From NCBI GenBank assembly GCA_037975125.1, contig CM075856.1, forward strand, positions 3,756,949 through 3,820,948: a stretch of 64,000 nt of DNA, given 5' to 3'. The translations under genes were made by a program, and so were the position numbers. Positions 39,449 through 54,820 of the stretch are shown here, in pieces. Numbering within the stretch: the first letter of the stretch is position 1; each line of letters starts with the position of its first letter. Origin of the DNA: Latrodectus hesperus (Eukaryota; Arthropoda; Arachnida; Araneae; Theridiidae). The notes beneath the pieces are model-generated. The model searched no databases. It was given only the letters and a program-made list of their open reading frames with translations, and was not told the DNA's origin.

Positions 39449-39578
39449 TAAGTGTTCGACAGCAAAGAGAATATTCTAGCATTTCGCAACACAAAATAGA
39501 GGAGTATGTAAGAAATTGGCTTTGAAATGCTCCAGATCGGGAAGGAGGAAGGAACAAAAGAAGAAAACTTTTAAATTA
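39449..39578 (+). pseudogene. Candidate terminal exon resembling the end of a DUF4806 domain
   Basis: Preceded by a good acceptor (pyrimidine-rich tract and CAG ending at 39,448). The frame reads SVRQQREYSSISQHKIEEYV, then RNWL, a TGA, then NAPDREGGRNKRRKLLN and a stop at 39,576-39,578. The I-E-E-x-V-x-x-W-L-x-x-A-x-x-R pattern is what I know from C-termini of DUF4806-type proteins. The internal TGA fits a CGA (Arg) codon changed by CpG decay, which would restore a continuous helix. The basic KRRK tail could be a nuclear signal. A poly(A) signal follows at 39,589. Together with 38,330-38,431 this looks like the two ends of one domain split by an intron, with middle exons lost or unrecognised. 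Confidence 0.45.
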
Positions 39579-39588
39579 AAAATACTGT

Positions 39589-39594
39589 AAATAA
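39589..39594 (+). promoter_or_regulatory. Poly(A) signal AATAAA downstream of the candidate terminal exon
   Basis: AATAAA lies 10 bases after the stop codon. The hexamer is common in AT-rich DNA, so its position is suggestive only. Confidence 0.35.
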
Positions 39595-40018
39595 ATAATG
39601 TGACTGGATTTTTGATTGTAAATAAAAAAAATTTTATACAGGATCTGTCTCGTTCTGAGCCATCATTAATAAAAATATCATTGATATAATATAAATTATC
39701 TAATATAAAAAGTTCAGTTTATGTGTGTTTAGTTAAATGTGTTGCATGCTTTACAAAAATACAATAAAACAAATATCATAAAATAATTAAGTTAGAATTT
39801 TATGTATATGTTCATCCGCAGAACAACAGAACAATGAATTTAACAACAGAACAGTTAACAATGAAGTGAAAATTTCTCAAAGATATATTAAAATGTTTAT
39901 TGAATAAAAATAAATAATTACTGCTAATTCAAAAGTAATCTTAACAAATTGGTAAAACATGATTATAATCAACATATAAATGAATTCTATTAGAAAAAAT
40001 ATTTTAGAAAAGAATCAA

Positions 40019-40302
40019 ATCTAATATAAATATGTATTTATACAAAACTAAACTAATATTTACTAGCTCATTACAGTAAAAACTGAAAATTCAAATTTTT
40101 GAAATTGTTTTAATTTATATATAATTATTTCTTAAGAAATAAAAACATTTAATGTTATACTATTAATATATATGTATTTAAATTAATTTTAACAAAAATA
40201 AACTATAATATTCATAAGCTCATTATAATAAAAGTTGAAAATTAAAATTTTTGAAATTGTTTTAATTTATATATAATTATTTCTTAAGAAATAATATGAG
40301 AA
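40019..40302. repeat. Tandem duplication, period about 152 bp
   Basis: Two diverged copies in direct order; the best-conserved part is a 45-bp stretch around 40,093-40,140, repeated around 40,245-40,292. It lies just inside the right GC-rich end of the 6.4-kb element and shows nothing coding. Confidence 0.75.
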
Positions 40303-40451
40303 GAGAGCGGCATCTCTAAATAACCAAAGCAGATTCAATTTAATGCATTTCCAATATATTTCAACAGTAACTTTACAATATATAAATTCTTAGCAATTAA
40401 AAAATGGGTAAATATTTCATTTTAATCTGTGGAAATAAAATCAAAGTTATA

Positions 40452-40739
40452 ATTGGCTCCACGTCGGTTAATGCGGCCATTGCCGGCCAAACTGCAAAGG
40501 CCCGACGGATAACCGTATACGGGCATGTGCTGGCAATTATACGGACCACACACGGCCAATACGGCATTGCTGGCCACCCAGCGTTGGGCCAACAGCGGAC
40601 CGTACTGCCGGTCCAGCAGCAATGACGACGACCACTTTATTGACGGAGCCGACGAGGCCAAATAGCGGCGGGCCGCTGCTGGCCAAGACGGCTGACAGCA
40701 GCGGCCCGATGGATGCCCGGCATCTTTGTGTTTGCTGGG
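40452..40739. repeat. Right GC-rich terminal region of the 6.4-kb element, with hairpin
   Basis: Contains about ten GGCC motifs and ends GTTTGCTGGG followed by TA. Near the end a perfect 13-bp inverted repeat, CGGGCCGCTGCTG at 40,669-40,681 and its complement at 40,696-40,708, can form a hairpin with a 14-base loop. The same 13-mer motif occurs once in the left end, so the right end has gained an extra inverted copy. Confidence 0.75.
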
Positions 40740-40741
40740 TA

Positions 40742-42951
<2,210 letters not shown>

Positions 42952-45251
42952 TTAAAGTTATATTTACAAAAATAACAAATTCAAATTATCAGCTTTCGGT
43001 AGGACTCATTACATTGATGCGTAACTCGGTAAAATTTACATTTACACATTCGATGAAATGGCAACATACGACAAATTTTGCTAAAGTGATTGCATGACTG
43101 AGCAATTTTGACCTTTGTTTTATTCCTTAAATTTCATTTTCCCCAGAGAATAATGCAACACATTTCTACAAATTTTAACTTCAAGGTCAATGGGATCTAT
43201 AAATTTATTATTTGTTCTTTGCTGCATTTCTTCTTTGTAATATTTTTAAAATTATTTTCGTTGATTGTATTCTTCATTACTTAAAAATAAGCTACGTATT
43301 TTATAATATTTTAGTACACAGATTATATTTAAAATTTTTCCTTATAGAAGACTTTTTTATTATTAAACTAATTTTATAATAAATTTGCACATTTGAGTAT
43401 GGATTAGATAATAGAAATCTATCAGAATATAAATCATTAATTTTTCCTAGTATTCTAGTATTCCATTTTTAGTATTCTAGAGTTTCCATTTACAAATGCC
43501 TAAAGCTGATTGAAAAAGTACATTTATTATATGTAATGATTATTAATTTTCTACGCCTGCAAACAAATATTTTCCCATAAGCTTTTAATAAAGAAATACA
43601 AATATAAAAATATTAATAACCAACTTGATATGTTTTTAACAATTTATAAATGACATAATTTGATAAAAAATTGTTTCACCAGATGTTTTTTACAATGTTT
43701 GAAAAAATATATTTAAGTAAATGATTTTAATGGCTTATCAGTATGCCTGCTTATGTATAAAGATACATTTAAAAATGATATGAGGTGCCAATGCAAACAA
43801 AATTAAAAATTTCAATAACTTAACCAATATTAATATTATACAATTTTCTTATTTCTTGTGAGAGAAAAATAATCACTCCCTCGAAACAGAAACAATAAAT
43901 TCAAAAATTTTAAAAGAATTTGGTGGTAGGTTTTCAATAATTTATTATATAGTGAATATAAAATATATTTAATTTTCTTTACGCGCCTTTTGCGATTAGT
44001 TAAAAGCTGAAATATTCAGTATGGGAACAAAATGCGATGTATTTGTTAATCATGCACAAATTTTATTTATTTAAATAAATATTTTTCAATTTCTTCTGCT
44101 GAAAAAGAGTACATACAATATAAACTATTATTAAAATGAAACGTAGTTTATTAAATTTAAAATTTTGTAAAACAATAATAAGCAATTTTACGCATTATGT
44201 AATCTCAAGTAAATAATAAGAACAATATATTGTTACTAAAAACGGAAATTAAGCAGTTCTCTATGCATTAGTTGAATCTTGTTTGTATCATTTATTTCCT
44301 TTAGAGTTTAATCTATAACTTTTAATTTATTCTCCTTAATGGGTCTTTCACGTAAACTAGAGTAAAATGAAAATTCATAAATAGCATTCTTTACTTGCAT
44401 CACACAATCAAGACCTGTGGCAGACGAAATGAGTAAATTTGCCTATAGCAACCAGCACTAAATTAGGATATGTCTAAAGAGATTTCACATTTTCTTCGTA
44501 TCACATACATTCATTTAGAAGACATTCGGTACCTAAGAATATGTGCTTGCTAAATATAATTTCTAATTATTCTGAAAAATTTTACTTTGTTTGAAATTGT
44601 TAGTCTTAAAAATCTCTATGGATAAATTGTACTATGACTTTTTATAGTTTTAAATATTTCAACGAATTATTCAGTAAATGTAATAAAAAATTACATGAAA
44701 TTATGTTTCTCAAAATATCAGAAAAATAATAAATTCATTTATTAAATATTTGACATACTCAAAAATTTAAAATTTGCTGAAAATATTATTTGAAATAGTA
44801 TTCTTTGAATAAAATTTTCATACAATCCCGTTACCAATAGGATAGGAATGTAACTAAGTAATTGTATTCAAGACATAGGATTTTAAATGAAAACTCAAAA
44901 GCTTAAAGGATTCAAAGAACTTTATCTATATTTGTTAAACATGGCTTATTATGAAATTTATTGCTAAAATACAATATAAAATTACTAATATTAATATAAG
45001 TTCCAAATACTATGAATATTTATTTTTTACTATTGAATCTCATATCGATTTTATTTAACAACTATTATATAAAGCCAATATTTTCTTAGAAAAATAATGA
45101 TTTCCCAATTTTTTTAATAAGATAACCAATTATGTAGAATGGAACTAAATTTCTATACATTTATACGTGTGATTAGTTCTAAATAAAAATGTATATCTAT
45201 TATGGATATTATACGATGAACTTTAAGTACAATAACGTTTTTATTAAAAAT
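42952..45251. other. AT-rich DNA, no gene seen
   Basis: AT-rich interval with a short repeated TAGTATTC motif near 43,447-43,484. No gene or RNA recognised. Confidence 0.55.
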
Positions 45252-45265
45252 GAAATTAAATATTT

Positions 45266-46090
45266 CTTCTTCTTCTTCTTCTTAAAAATTGAGTTTGTAT
45301 GTCATTGGGCACCTCTGCTTTTATCAGCATTTTGTACCGTTAACTCCAAACCCAATGTTTCCTAGTTCCAATTGCTCGGGTCACCCACTTTACTAATAAA
45401 GTCCAATAACCCTTTAATGGAGTCTAGGTGCAACTCTCTAGTATGGATGAAGCCTAAAGAAGTTAATTTAGGGAGGGCAAGAGCCTCACATTCGTAAATG
45501 ACATGCTCTGCCGTTTCCTCTTGCATATGACATTTCCAGCAGATAGGGTCTTGCTGAAATAGTCCCATCTGGTCAGAAAGTCAGTCATGCTAGGAATAGC
45601 TTCCTGAATTTCACCAGAAGAAGATGGTTTAGAGGTCATTTCTACCTCAAGTGAAGGATTCATTGCTGCCCCTTTACAAGATTGCCTCTGAGTTCCCTTG
45701 TCTTTTTCAGCAAGGTCTACTTCAGAGGCTTCACCTGCAAATGCAGAAAGGTTTGTTATTACTTGTGTCTTTTCAGCCACAAGATAACAATTAAAAAGCT
45801 CAGGTAATATAAGTCCACCCAGCATTGCCTGAGTTACTGGGCAAGGCAAATTACTCTAGAAGTTCGCCAAGCAACTAGAGGCTCCGTTAAGACACCAATA
45901 CCGCGGTGCCAATTAGCCCTAGGCACGGATTGCATAACACCAGGGTTTACGGGAGCTGGTTCGCGGCCTCTGATTCTATATTCAAGGCTATCCTGTCATT
46001 CCTACAGGACATTCGGCTATCCACCACCTGCCGACGCGCCTGGTGGCTGTGCTCAAGCCCCAGGAAGGTACACGTACCCCCTGGTTCCAG
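45266..46090 (-). mobile_element. Mini-LINE with 14-bp target duplication and (GAA)n tail
   Basis: An 825-bp element on the minus strand flanked by the perfect 14-bp direct repeat GAAATTAAATATTT at 45,252-45,265 and 46,091-46,104. It starts CCTGGAACCAGGGGG and has a GC-rich 5' leader (about 45,850-46,090). It then has the start of a reading frame, a jump to the C-terminal end of a non-LTR polyprotein, a 3' untranslated region and a (GAA)n tail of six units. The whole catalytic middle is absent. Intact duplications show that it inserted in this short form. It would need enzymes from a full-length relative. Confidence 0.85.
45362..45849 (-). pseudogene. Fused N- and C-terminal remnants of a non-LTR polyprotein, CCHC motif
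   Basis: Within the mini-LINE. The upstream part begins MPCPVTQAMLGGLILPELFN and continues with a low-complexity Ser/Glu/Lys region to about 45,570. After a frame change the downstream part reads MGLFQQDPICWKCHMQEETA, then EHVIYECEALALPKL, and ends FISKVGDPSNWN. The Cys-x2-Cys...His-x4-Cys spacing and 'ECEALA' match the C-terminal zinc motif after RNase H in I/Jockey/R1-type non-LTR elements. No endonuclease, RT or RNase H domain lies between. Its protein, if made, would have no catalytic activity. Confidence 0.65.
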
Positions 46091-46151
46091 GAAATTAAAT
46101 ATTTAAGATAATATATTAAGTTATTAAATAATTAATTAAACACTAATTAAA

Positions 46152-47386
<1,235 letters not shown>

Positions 47387-48597
47387 CCAAATGTTAAAAT
47401 CAAAATGTTAACCAAAATGTTAAAATATCTATTGCATTGAAAATTGTGATATATGGGGTAACATGATGAATTTAATATATTATTGTATATTAAATTTAAA
47501 TACGTGATGTTTTTTTTTTAATTTGCTTGACAGGTGTGAATAAAAATTGTATACTAAGATAAAATACATATAAAATTGATGAAGTATAGTATCAACATTT
47601 TATTTATGAGTGCATAGAATGTACTTTTTGCAGAATAATAATGCTTAATAGAGTAAGATATACAGATGTAATTGCAATTTTTGAAGATATGGTAAATAAG
47701 ACTATGTATTAATTTCCCTTGAAAAGTTATGAATAACCCTCAGCACTTTATTTGTTCTTTTAAACAATTTTTAATGAAAAAATGTTACATATATATTTTT
47801 AAAAAATTGAGTTTGACAAAAAAACATGATTTTACGGCATGCATTTTGCCTCAGAAAAATTCTAAATAGTCATAAAATAATAAAAAATAAAATATAGAAA
47901 ATGATGTTAATAAATAAAGTCCATTTTGTAATTTCAAATTATAAGACAATAAGTAACAAAAATGAAGAACATGTTACCATTTTTCACTTTGGACTGAAAC
48001 AAGAAAGGATATAATTTAACATGTTCATTCTGAGTATTATTCAGCAACCAAAACAACAGGCGATCGTTTGATTGATTTGTTTCGTACAGATATGATGGAT
48101 GTGTCATTAATAGTCAATTTGCTTAGGAAAAGACAATTAATTTCTCCTTTACAACTGCAGAAACTAAATTGTGCTTAGAGGAAACTTCTGGAATTTTTTC
48201 TCCGAATAAACTCATATTGGTCTATTATTTAAAATAAAGAATATATATATCTCATCATTTATCTGCAGAATGGATATCCTCTGCAGAATGAATATTTATC
48301 TGCAGAATGGATAAGGTTTTTGCTAAATGTTGAAATAATTAATCAATTAAATTTTCATTCATTTGTGTGAGGTATCTGTTACAATATTTCATCACACACA
48401 GCTACAGTATTTCACTCACGTTATTTAAGCTGTTTATTTTAAAAACCATCTATTAGTGACATAATTAGCTTATAATTTTATTATGTAAAATTATGATTAA
48501 TAAATAAATAAAATTAGTATTAAAAATAATATTAATTAAATAAATAAAAATAGTCAAAAATGAAATTAAATATTATCTTTCCACAAGTCAGGAAAAT
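47387..48597. other. AT-rich DNA with a small tandem motif, no gene seen
   Basis: Contains three copies of CTGCAGAATG spaced about 18-19 bases apart at about 48,263-48,309. Otherwise AT-rich with no recognisable gene. Confidence 0.55.
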
Positions 48598-48808
48598 TAT
48601 GGTTTTTGAAGTATTTTTTTTTCCTAATGCCCAGCTACACTTAGGAATTACTCTTATTCATCGTAACAAGGGGCGAAATTGAAGGCATATGATGTTCTAG
48701 AGTATTCAGTGGGGGTATCCCCGTCTTCCCGCAATTAAAACGATAAAGGAATTCACACATAGAGAGAAAGCGACATCCATGCCCGAACCAGAATTTGAAC
48801 ATGGAACC
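48598..48808 (-). repeat. Diverged SINE fragment related to the copy at 20,037-20,309
   Basis: Shares with the earlier SINE the stretch ATCCATGCCCGAACC next to a decayed box B, an upstream AGAGA-rich segment and a similar 'TCGT.AC..GGGGC' segment in the body. The tRNA head beyond box B is missing. No target duplication was found. It is an older member of the same family. Confidence 0.6.
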
Positions 48809-51800
48809 AATTTTTTTTTAGTTATTGATTAAATATATAAAATTTTTGTTTGCCTCTAAAATAAAAAAATGAAAACAGTTTTTTAACGATATTCTATTCC
48901 AGAAGTACATATAATTTTTGCGATGACTGAAATAAAATGTTTCTATATGACTCGATATGGTGTAAATTTGATAAATTGCTTGGATGATTTTATCGTTTTA
49001 TCACTTAAACAGTTGTAAAAATGCGGATAGTAATATAAATATTATAACCATTAATGCAATACAGAAAAACATTTACATTTTGATAACTTAAAAATTGCAA
49101 TTTTTAAAATTAACTAACAAATAAATTAATCAAAAATATTTTACTCTTTCAAAATAGCATAGCGCAAAATATTTTATTTTTTATTTTGAAGTATTTTTAT
49201 TGAAATTAAATTATATTTTATTTAAAGATGGAAACTTAGTTTCTTCAAAAACTTATAAATTAAATTTTTCTATTTTCGCATGATAGGTAGTAATACTTTT
49301 TGAAGCAATTTACTTGATTTCATGCATTATTATGATTAAAGTTCCATTCTAAAAGATGACCTCTCTTACGCATTATGGCTTAACTGCACAAAAGTTTGAC
49401 CAGTGGCTTAGTACTGACATGTATAGTGGAATAGTGAGGATTATAAATCTTTTTAATTATGTACTTCCGATAGTATTAATAATACAACAAAATATTCATA
49501 TTGACATGAATTATTTTAAGAGAACATTTTAGTATATCATAGTTTCTATATAGGTTTACATTAAAAAATTTAATCTAGTAAAAAATCGATTTAGAAAGCA
49601 TTTTGATATTAATATCAATTTAAAATTTATTAAATAAAATAAATCAAATTAGTTACTTTCTTAATAACTTCAAATGAAATGAAATATTTTTTGAAATATT
49701 ATCTTGGTTAAATTGTGCATATTATTGTGCAAATATTTTAAAATTGTGCAAATATTTTAAAAATTTCAAAAATGGTAATTCAAAACAATTTTATTTGTAA
49801 AGTAAATTTCATTTCTACGAAATTGTGTACTTATTGTAGCTTGGTTATTTATATTTTAAAATCACATAGTACCAAAAATATCAGTATCACATAATACCAA
49901 AAACACAAAGCACCGAAAGTTTCTATTTAGAATAAGTTTGGAAATCATTCAAATAAATATATAATGATTTTATAAAACTTAATATCTTTATTGAAACAGT
50001 TTTTTTTAAAAAATATTTTGTTTTTGTAATTTAGTATGCATATAGTCATCATTAATATGAAAATAAAATTAAACTTCAGCGTAATTCTTTTTTAAAATAT
50101 AAAATCTCACATACCATCAGATAGTAAGTGATTTTATATTTAATCATCTTCAAAAGCATTTATTAAAACTTTATTGGAAATGAATTATCAATCACGTATA
50201 AAATATGCACGTTTCATTCAATAAAAATATAAGACTATTTTTATAATATTATGAGTGTTATTGTATTAATGAATATTATAATATCATATATTAATATTAT
50301 GATATGTTTTTGTTAAATTTATTTTGTGCAACACTCAATTTCTTTTTAAAAAAATATTTTCTTTAGTTAATTTAGATAAAATTTGGCATATATTAATAGT
50401 TTTAACCCACTATAGTCACTTAATGTTCTATTTTGAGTTTTTTAAACTTATCTGTGTTATAGTAGATTCTTTTGCTGTTAAAATGATTTTAATGCTTTTA
50501 ATAAAAAAGTATTTTAATTTTTATTTACTTGAGATACACGAGATTTTTAAAATATGTTCGAAAAAATGCATACATAAGGTATATAATTGAAACGTATATT
50601 TTAATGTATATCTATACTAATTTATATAGCATCATTTGCTTAAAAGGCTTAAAATATTTAATCCTTTCAGTGTCAAAAAATTCTAGCTAAAATTAAAGCA
50701 ATTAAATATTTTTTAAATTTGTGTATAATATTTTAATTGAATAAAATAATGGCAGAATATTTTAAAATGTTCTTTAGTAAATTTCTAACATAGAAATTAA
50801 ATATTTAAGTTTATTTGGTTAATTTTAAATACATTTTTCTTTTAAATTTTTCATACATGGAACAATAAAAATTATTATTTTAGCTATCTAATTTTAAAAA
50901 TAACACTTCCTATCCTTCATATTTTGCTTATATAAGCTTTTAAATATTTTATTCATTCAGATGGCGTAATGCTTTTTAAGACGGTTAACATTTAGTCACT
51001 TTTAAATGTAAGCATAAATGACTTTTTATCTTTTTCAATTCCTTTCATTTTTTTCACAGAATGACATTGACTTTCACATTTTATATTTTTTAATTTTATG
51101 TTACATTTGTATATTCTTTTTTTACGAATTAATTATTCAATAAAAATATTAAAAAGATACCCTATATGGAGAAGTTATTTTCGTATATAAAAGTTAGTTA
51201 TATAATTTGGGATAATATTTTAAAATTACATTCAGTTATTTAAAATATTTATTTTTATTTTATGTAAAGCAGAAAAGAATGAGTTTTCTTTTTAAATGTG
51301 TCATGTAATTTTAATCAAACAAAATGTATTATGCATTCCTAAAATACAGCTTACTTTAACTTTTTATCAATAATATCTAAATAAACATATGTATATTTGT
51401 GCCTGTTATTTGTTTCTTATAATAATATATTAGATTTCCAAAATTTTATGTTTGTGAAAAAAATTAAATGTTTTTATTTACTTTAAAAAATTTAACAATT
51501 TTAACGTCCTTATTTTAAATCAATGTATTATTATTTATTATACTAGTTGCATTGTTTTATTATTTATATCATTGAACATTGAATCATAAATCAAATATCA
51601 CTAACTTTCATTAATTAAAAAATAAATTTTTAACGTAACACCATATTTATATACACCATATTCTTCATACTGATTTACCTGACATTTTTGGCAAAAAAAA
51701 TGAAACAATTGCTTTTTTTTTGGCAAAACTTTTAAATTTTATATTGATATTCAATTCTATATCCTTACAAAGCTAGCACAACAGACTGAGAAGAATGATC

Positions 51801-51871
51801 TGAAAGTGTAATATGCTTTTTTAAATAGATATTTGGAGTGAAAAACTTAATGGGGTTGTAAAACAATTAAA

Positions 51872-51872
<1 letters not shown>
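48809..51872. other. AT-rich DNA, no gene seen
   Basis: AT-rich throughout. The open stretch at 50,324-50,590 is rich in Phe, Leu, Ile and Lys as expected from base composition and has no family signature. Confidence 0.55.

Positions 51873-51968
<96 letters not shown>
51873..51968. repeat. (TG)48 microsatellite
   Basis: A perfect 96-bp TG array, the only long non-TA dinucleotide repeat in the window. Confidence 0.97.
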
Positions 51969-51969
<1 letters not shown>

Positions 51970-54790
51970 AATCTAGAATACATAATTTGCACATTACAAT
52001 GAAATCTATGAAAATGGTTTTAGGAAAAACATAATTTAAATTTTTTATACATTTATTATAAAATAGGTTGTGTTGCTGGTAAAATATAAAGAAAATTGGT
52101 AAAAAAATAATGTAATTGTATATTAATATATGTTACATAATATTCGTTAATTTATTGATATAATTTAATATATGTATATAAAATAAATGTAAACAAGTAA
52201 AATTATTTCATACTTCTTTATTTTCGATGCATTCTTCAAAGGATATGAAATGGTTAACAAATTTAAATTAAAATACAACAAAACAATTTTAGGAATTTTT
52301 GATAATACAAAATATATAAATCAATAAATATTTAATACTGGAAGATTTTTATAAGCATTATTATTAAATTCAATTAAAAAGTTAATAGGCAGGTCATGTA
52401 TGTCAATTTTACATGATAGCTATATTTACTTCAGTCAAATGCTTTTTTAAACAAACAAAACTGTAAATATTGATCAATTACATTTATAGTTCATTTACAC
52501 ATGCATTAAAATAAAAATTATTAGTTTGAAAAATTATATTTTATCAAACTGTAATTATAAAATCTTTTTTTTTTAATATATTTACATTTGATCCATTTAT
52601 TTTGTAGAAAATTTAACAATTTACGGTTATTTAAATAATAAAATAAAATCATAAGATAGAGAGAAAGAGAGAGATTTATCGTACGTGTCTAATGATATCA
52701 TAAATCAATCGCTGTTTTTAGAAATATTTTAATAAAATTGGAACAGCTTATAAAAATATTCAAAAATATAAAAACATTCCTTTCAAACTTTCTTTATATA
52801 CAATGCATTTTGAAAATAATTATTGCTGCTAAAAGAATGGATTCGAAGCTTTTAAGCACATGCCTCGATCAAAAATATGAACAATCCTGAAAATAGAGTT
52901 ACATTGATAAAATTAAACTTTTTTTTACTAATTAAATATCATTATATTGAAATTTAATATCTAAAGTAAATTTTTTTTCGATTTTTTTGAAATTAGCTTA
53001 CTTACTAAAGTTAATCCTATGTTTATAAAATAATTTCGCTATTCAATATATATACAAAATAATGAAATTATAGTTTCGTTAATAAATAGTCCATCCTAAA
53101 CAGTGAACAGTTAGTGGAGAAAAGTGCAATAAAAATTATGAACTTTATTTTTTTTTAGATGTTTTCTTTAAAAAGAATTATAACTCGAAACAAAAAAAGC
53201 TTTTTAAAATTTAAGTTTATTGCTTACTCATATGCTTAAATTTATTTTAAAATACAAATATCTGTTTTTGATTTACTTTTTGTATATTTTTAAATGTGAT
53301 AATACCGTGATGGTGAAAAATTATTTTATAAAATTATTAGTCAATTATTTTTTATTAAGTATTCGTGCATACTGCGGTTAATCACGTTAAAGAATTTGAA
53401 AGCAATCATCAATTTATAATATTTCATTAATTATAGCCTTTTATTTGAAAGTAATTTAGTGGATAAGAAATTTCAAAAAAGAAATGAATATTTAATTATT
53501 TAGATTTTAAAGAATTTTAGTAATACGTAAGCTAAATAACGATAGTCAAACTGAAGCATATTTACATTTAAGTTGCATTGCATAGAATAGAAATGGAAAA
53601 TCATCACATTTCAATTTCATGTACAGAAACCATCGTATTCACACCTCGTGATAAAAATATTATTATAATAACACCGATAAATTCTTGACGTCTATCTAAC
53701 AAAGATTGCACTGCAATTTCTGAAAAATAGTAGAGTTTTTATTTATAAACAAGTTTTTTTATCCATAGCTTTTTCAAAAAATATTTGAAAATTGCATATT
53801 ACCTAGTTTCAATGTTGAATGACAAATTAAGAAAATGTAATTATATTTTTATCTATTACAAGGATAATATATATTAATAATTTATTTAAGAAAAGCAATA
53901 AGATTTAACGGAAATTTTATTATTTTTGAATACATAAGGTTCATAACCAAAGTTAAAGTCCTCTATTTCAACAAGATAGAAAATTGTGAATGCTATTTTT
54001 TTTAATAAAAATTAAATTATCTTTTTCTGATAGTTTTTGTATAATTTCTTTTCAATTGAATATGTTTTTCTCAGTTCATAATTATATAAAAATACTTTTA
54101 TAAATTTGCAAGTTTTATAAAATAGTAAGTTTTTAGAAATAATAACAAGTTTTATAAAATAATACCTTCGTATTATAAAATGACATTAATTTCATATACC
54201 AAAAATATGTCACCATAATATTAAAAATCAATCAGATTAAATTTATTGAAACAGTAATGCATTTTTAATGGGATATTTATAAATCCTTAAGGTAATATGT
54301 ATATAAATTTTTGCATGTTATTAATTATAAATGTGTGCATTTTGTTCTAAATATTCACTAAATTGAAAAATTTTTAAATATATTTTTTTATTAATGCTCT
54401 ATGATGTTTTATATATAATTTAAGAAGTTACTTGTTTTGATGGATAGGATAGTACTTAATTTGAATGAACAAGAATAAAATTTCCTTTTATGTTAATTAA
54501 AACAGAAATTGATTTTGTCATTGTGCTGTTTGGAATTGTGTAAAAACAAGTACATTAATCAGATAAAATATTTGACTAATTTTAAATAGAAGTAATCATC
54601 CCAATAAAAATAAATTTTGGCTGTTACAAAATTTAAAAAAATGGAATGGGTGAGGAATTAAATTATAAATTTTAAAAGAGTATAGAGTATTCTAGCAAAA
54701 GTATACAATAGTGAAAATGTATGTCAATTATAGATAATTTCTTATTTTATGTAGTTGTTTTTATCCCCCATCTCTAATGTTTTCTATACT
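51969..54790. other. AT-rich DNA, no gene seen
   Basis: AT-rich interval with a GA-rich run near 52,657-52,676. No gene, RNA or repeat boundary recognised. Confidence 0.55.
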
Positions 54791-54820
54791 AGGTCAGTGA
54801 GATTAACAACCCTCAAAAAG

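Larger units (their letters stand above)
34312..40739. mobile_element. 6.4-kb DNA transposon with GC-rich GGCC-studded inverted ends
   Basis: Two GC-rich blocks about 6.2 kb apart face each other. The left end starts CCCAGTAAACACAAA and the right end, read inverted, starts CCCAGCAAACACAAA. Both continue with TGCCGG and, further in, CGGGCCGCTGCTG, giving about 45 bp of recognisable inverted repeat. The dinucleotide TA lies immediately outside both ends (34,310-34,311 and 40,740-40,741), consistent with a TA target duplication, though two bases are weak evidence in this DNA. The interior is AT-rich and contains a strong splice donor, two DUF4806-like exon segments, a poly(A) signal and two nested short retroposed repeats. 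No transposase motif is visible, so this may be a non-autonomous gene-carrying element. TA duplication would suit the Tc1/mariner superfamily or another TA-targeting group, but I cannot assign it. Confidence 0.7.
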
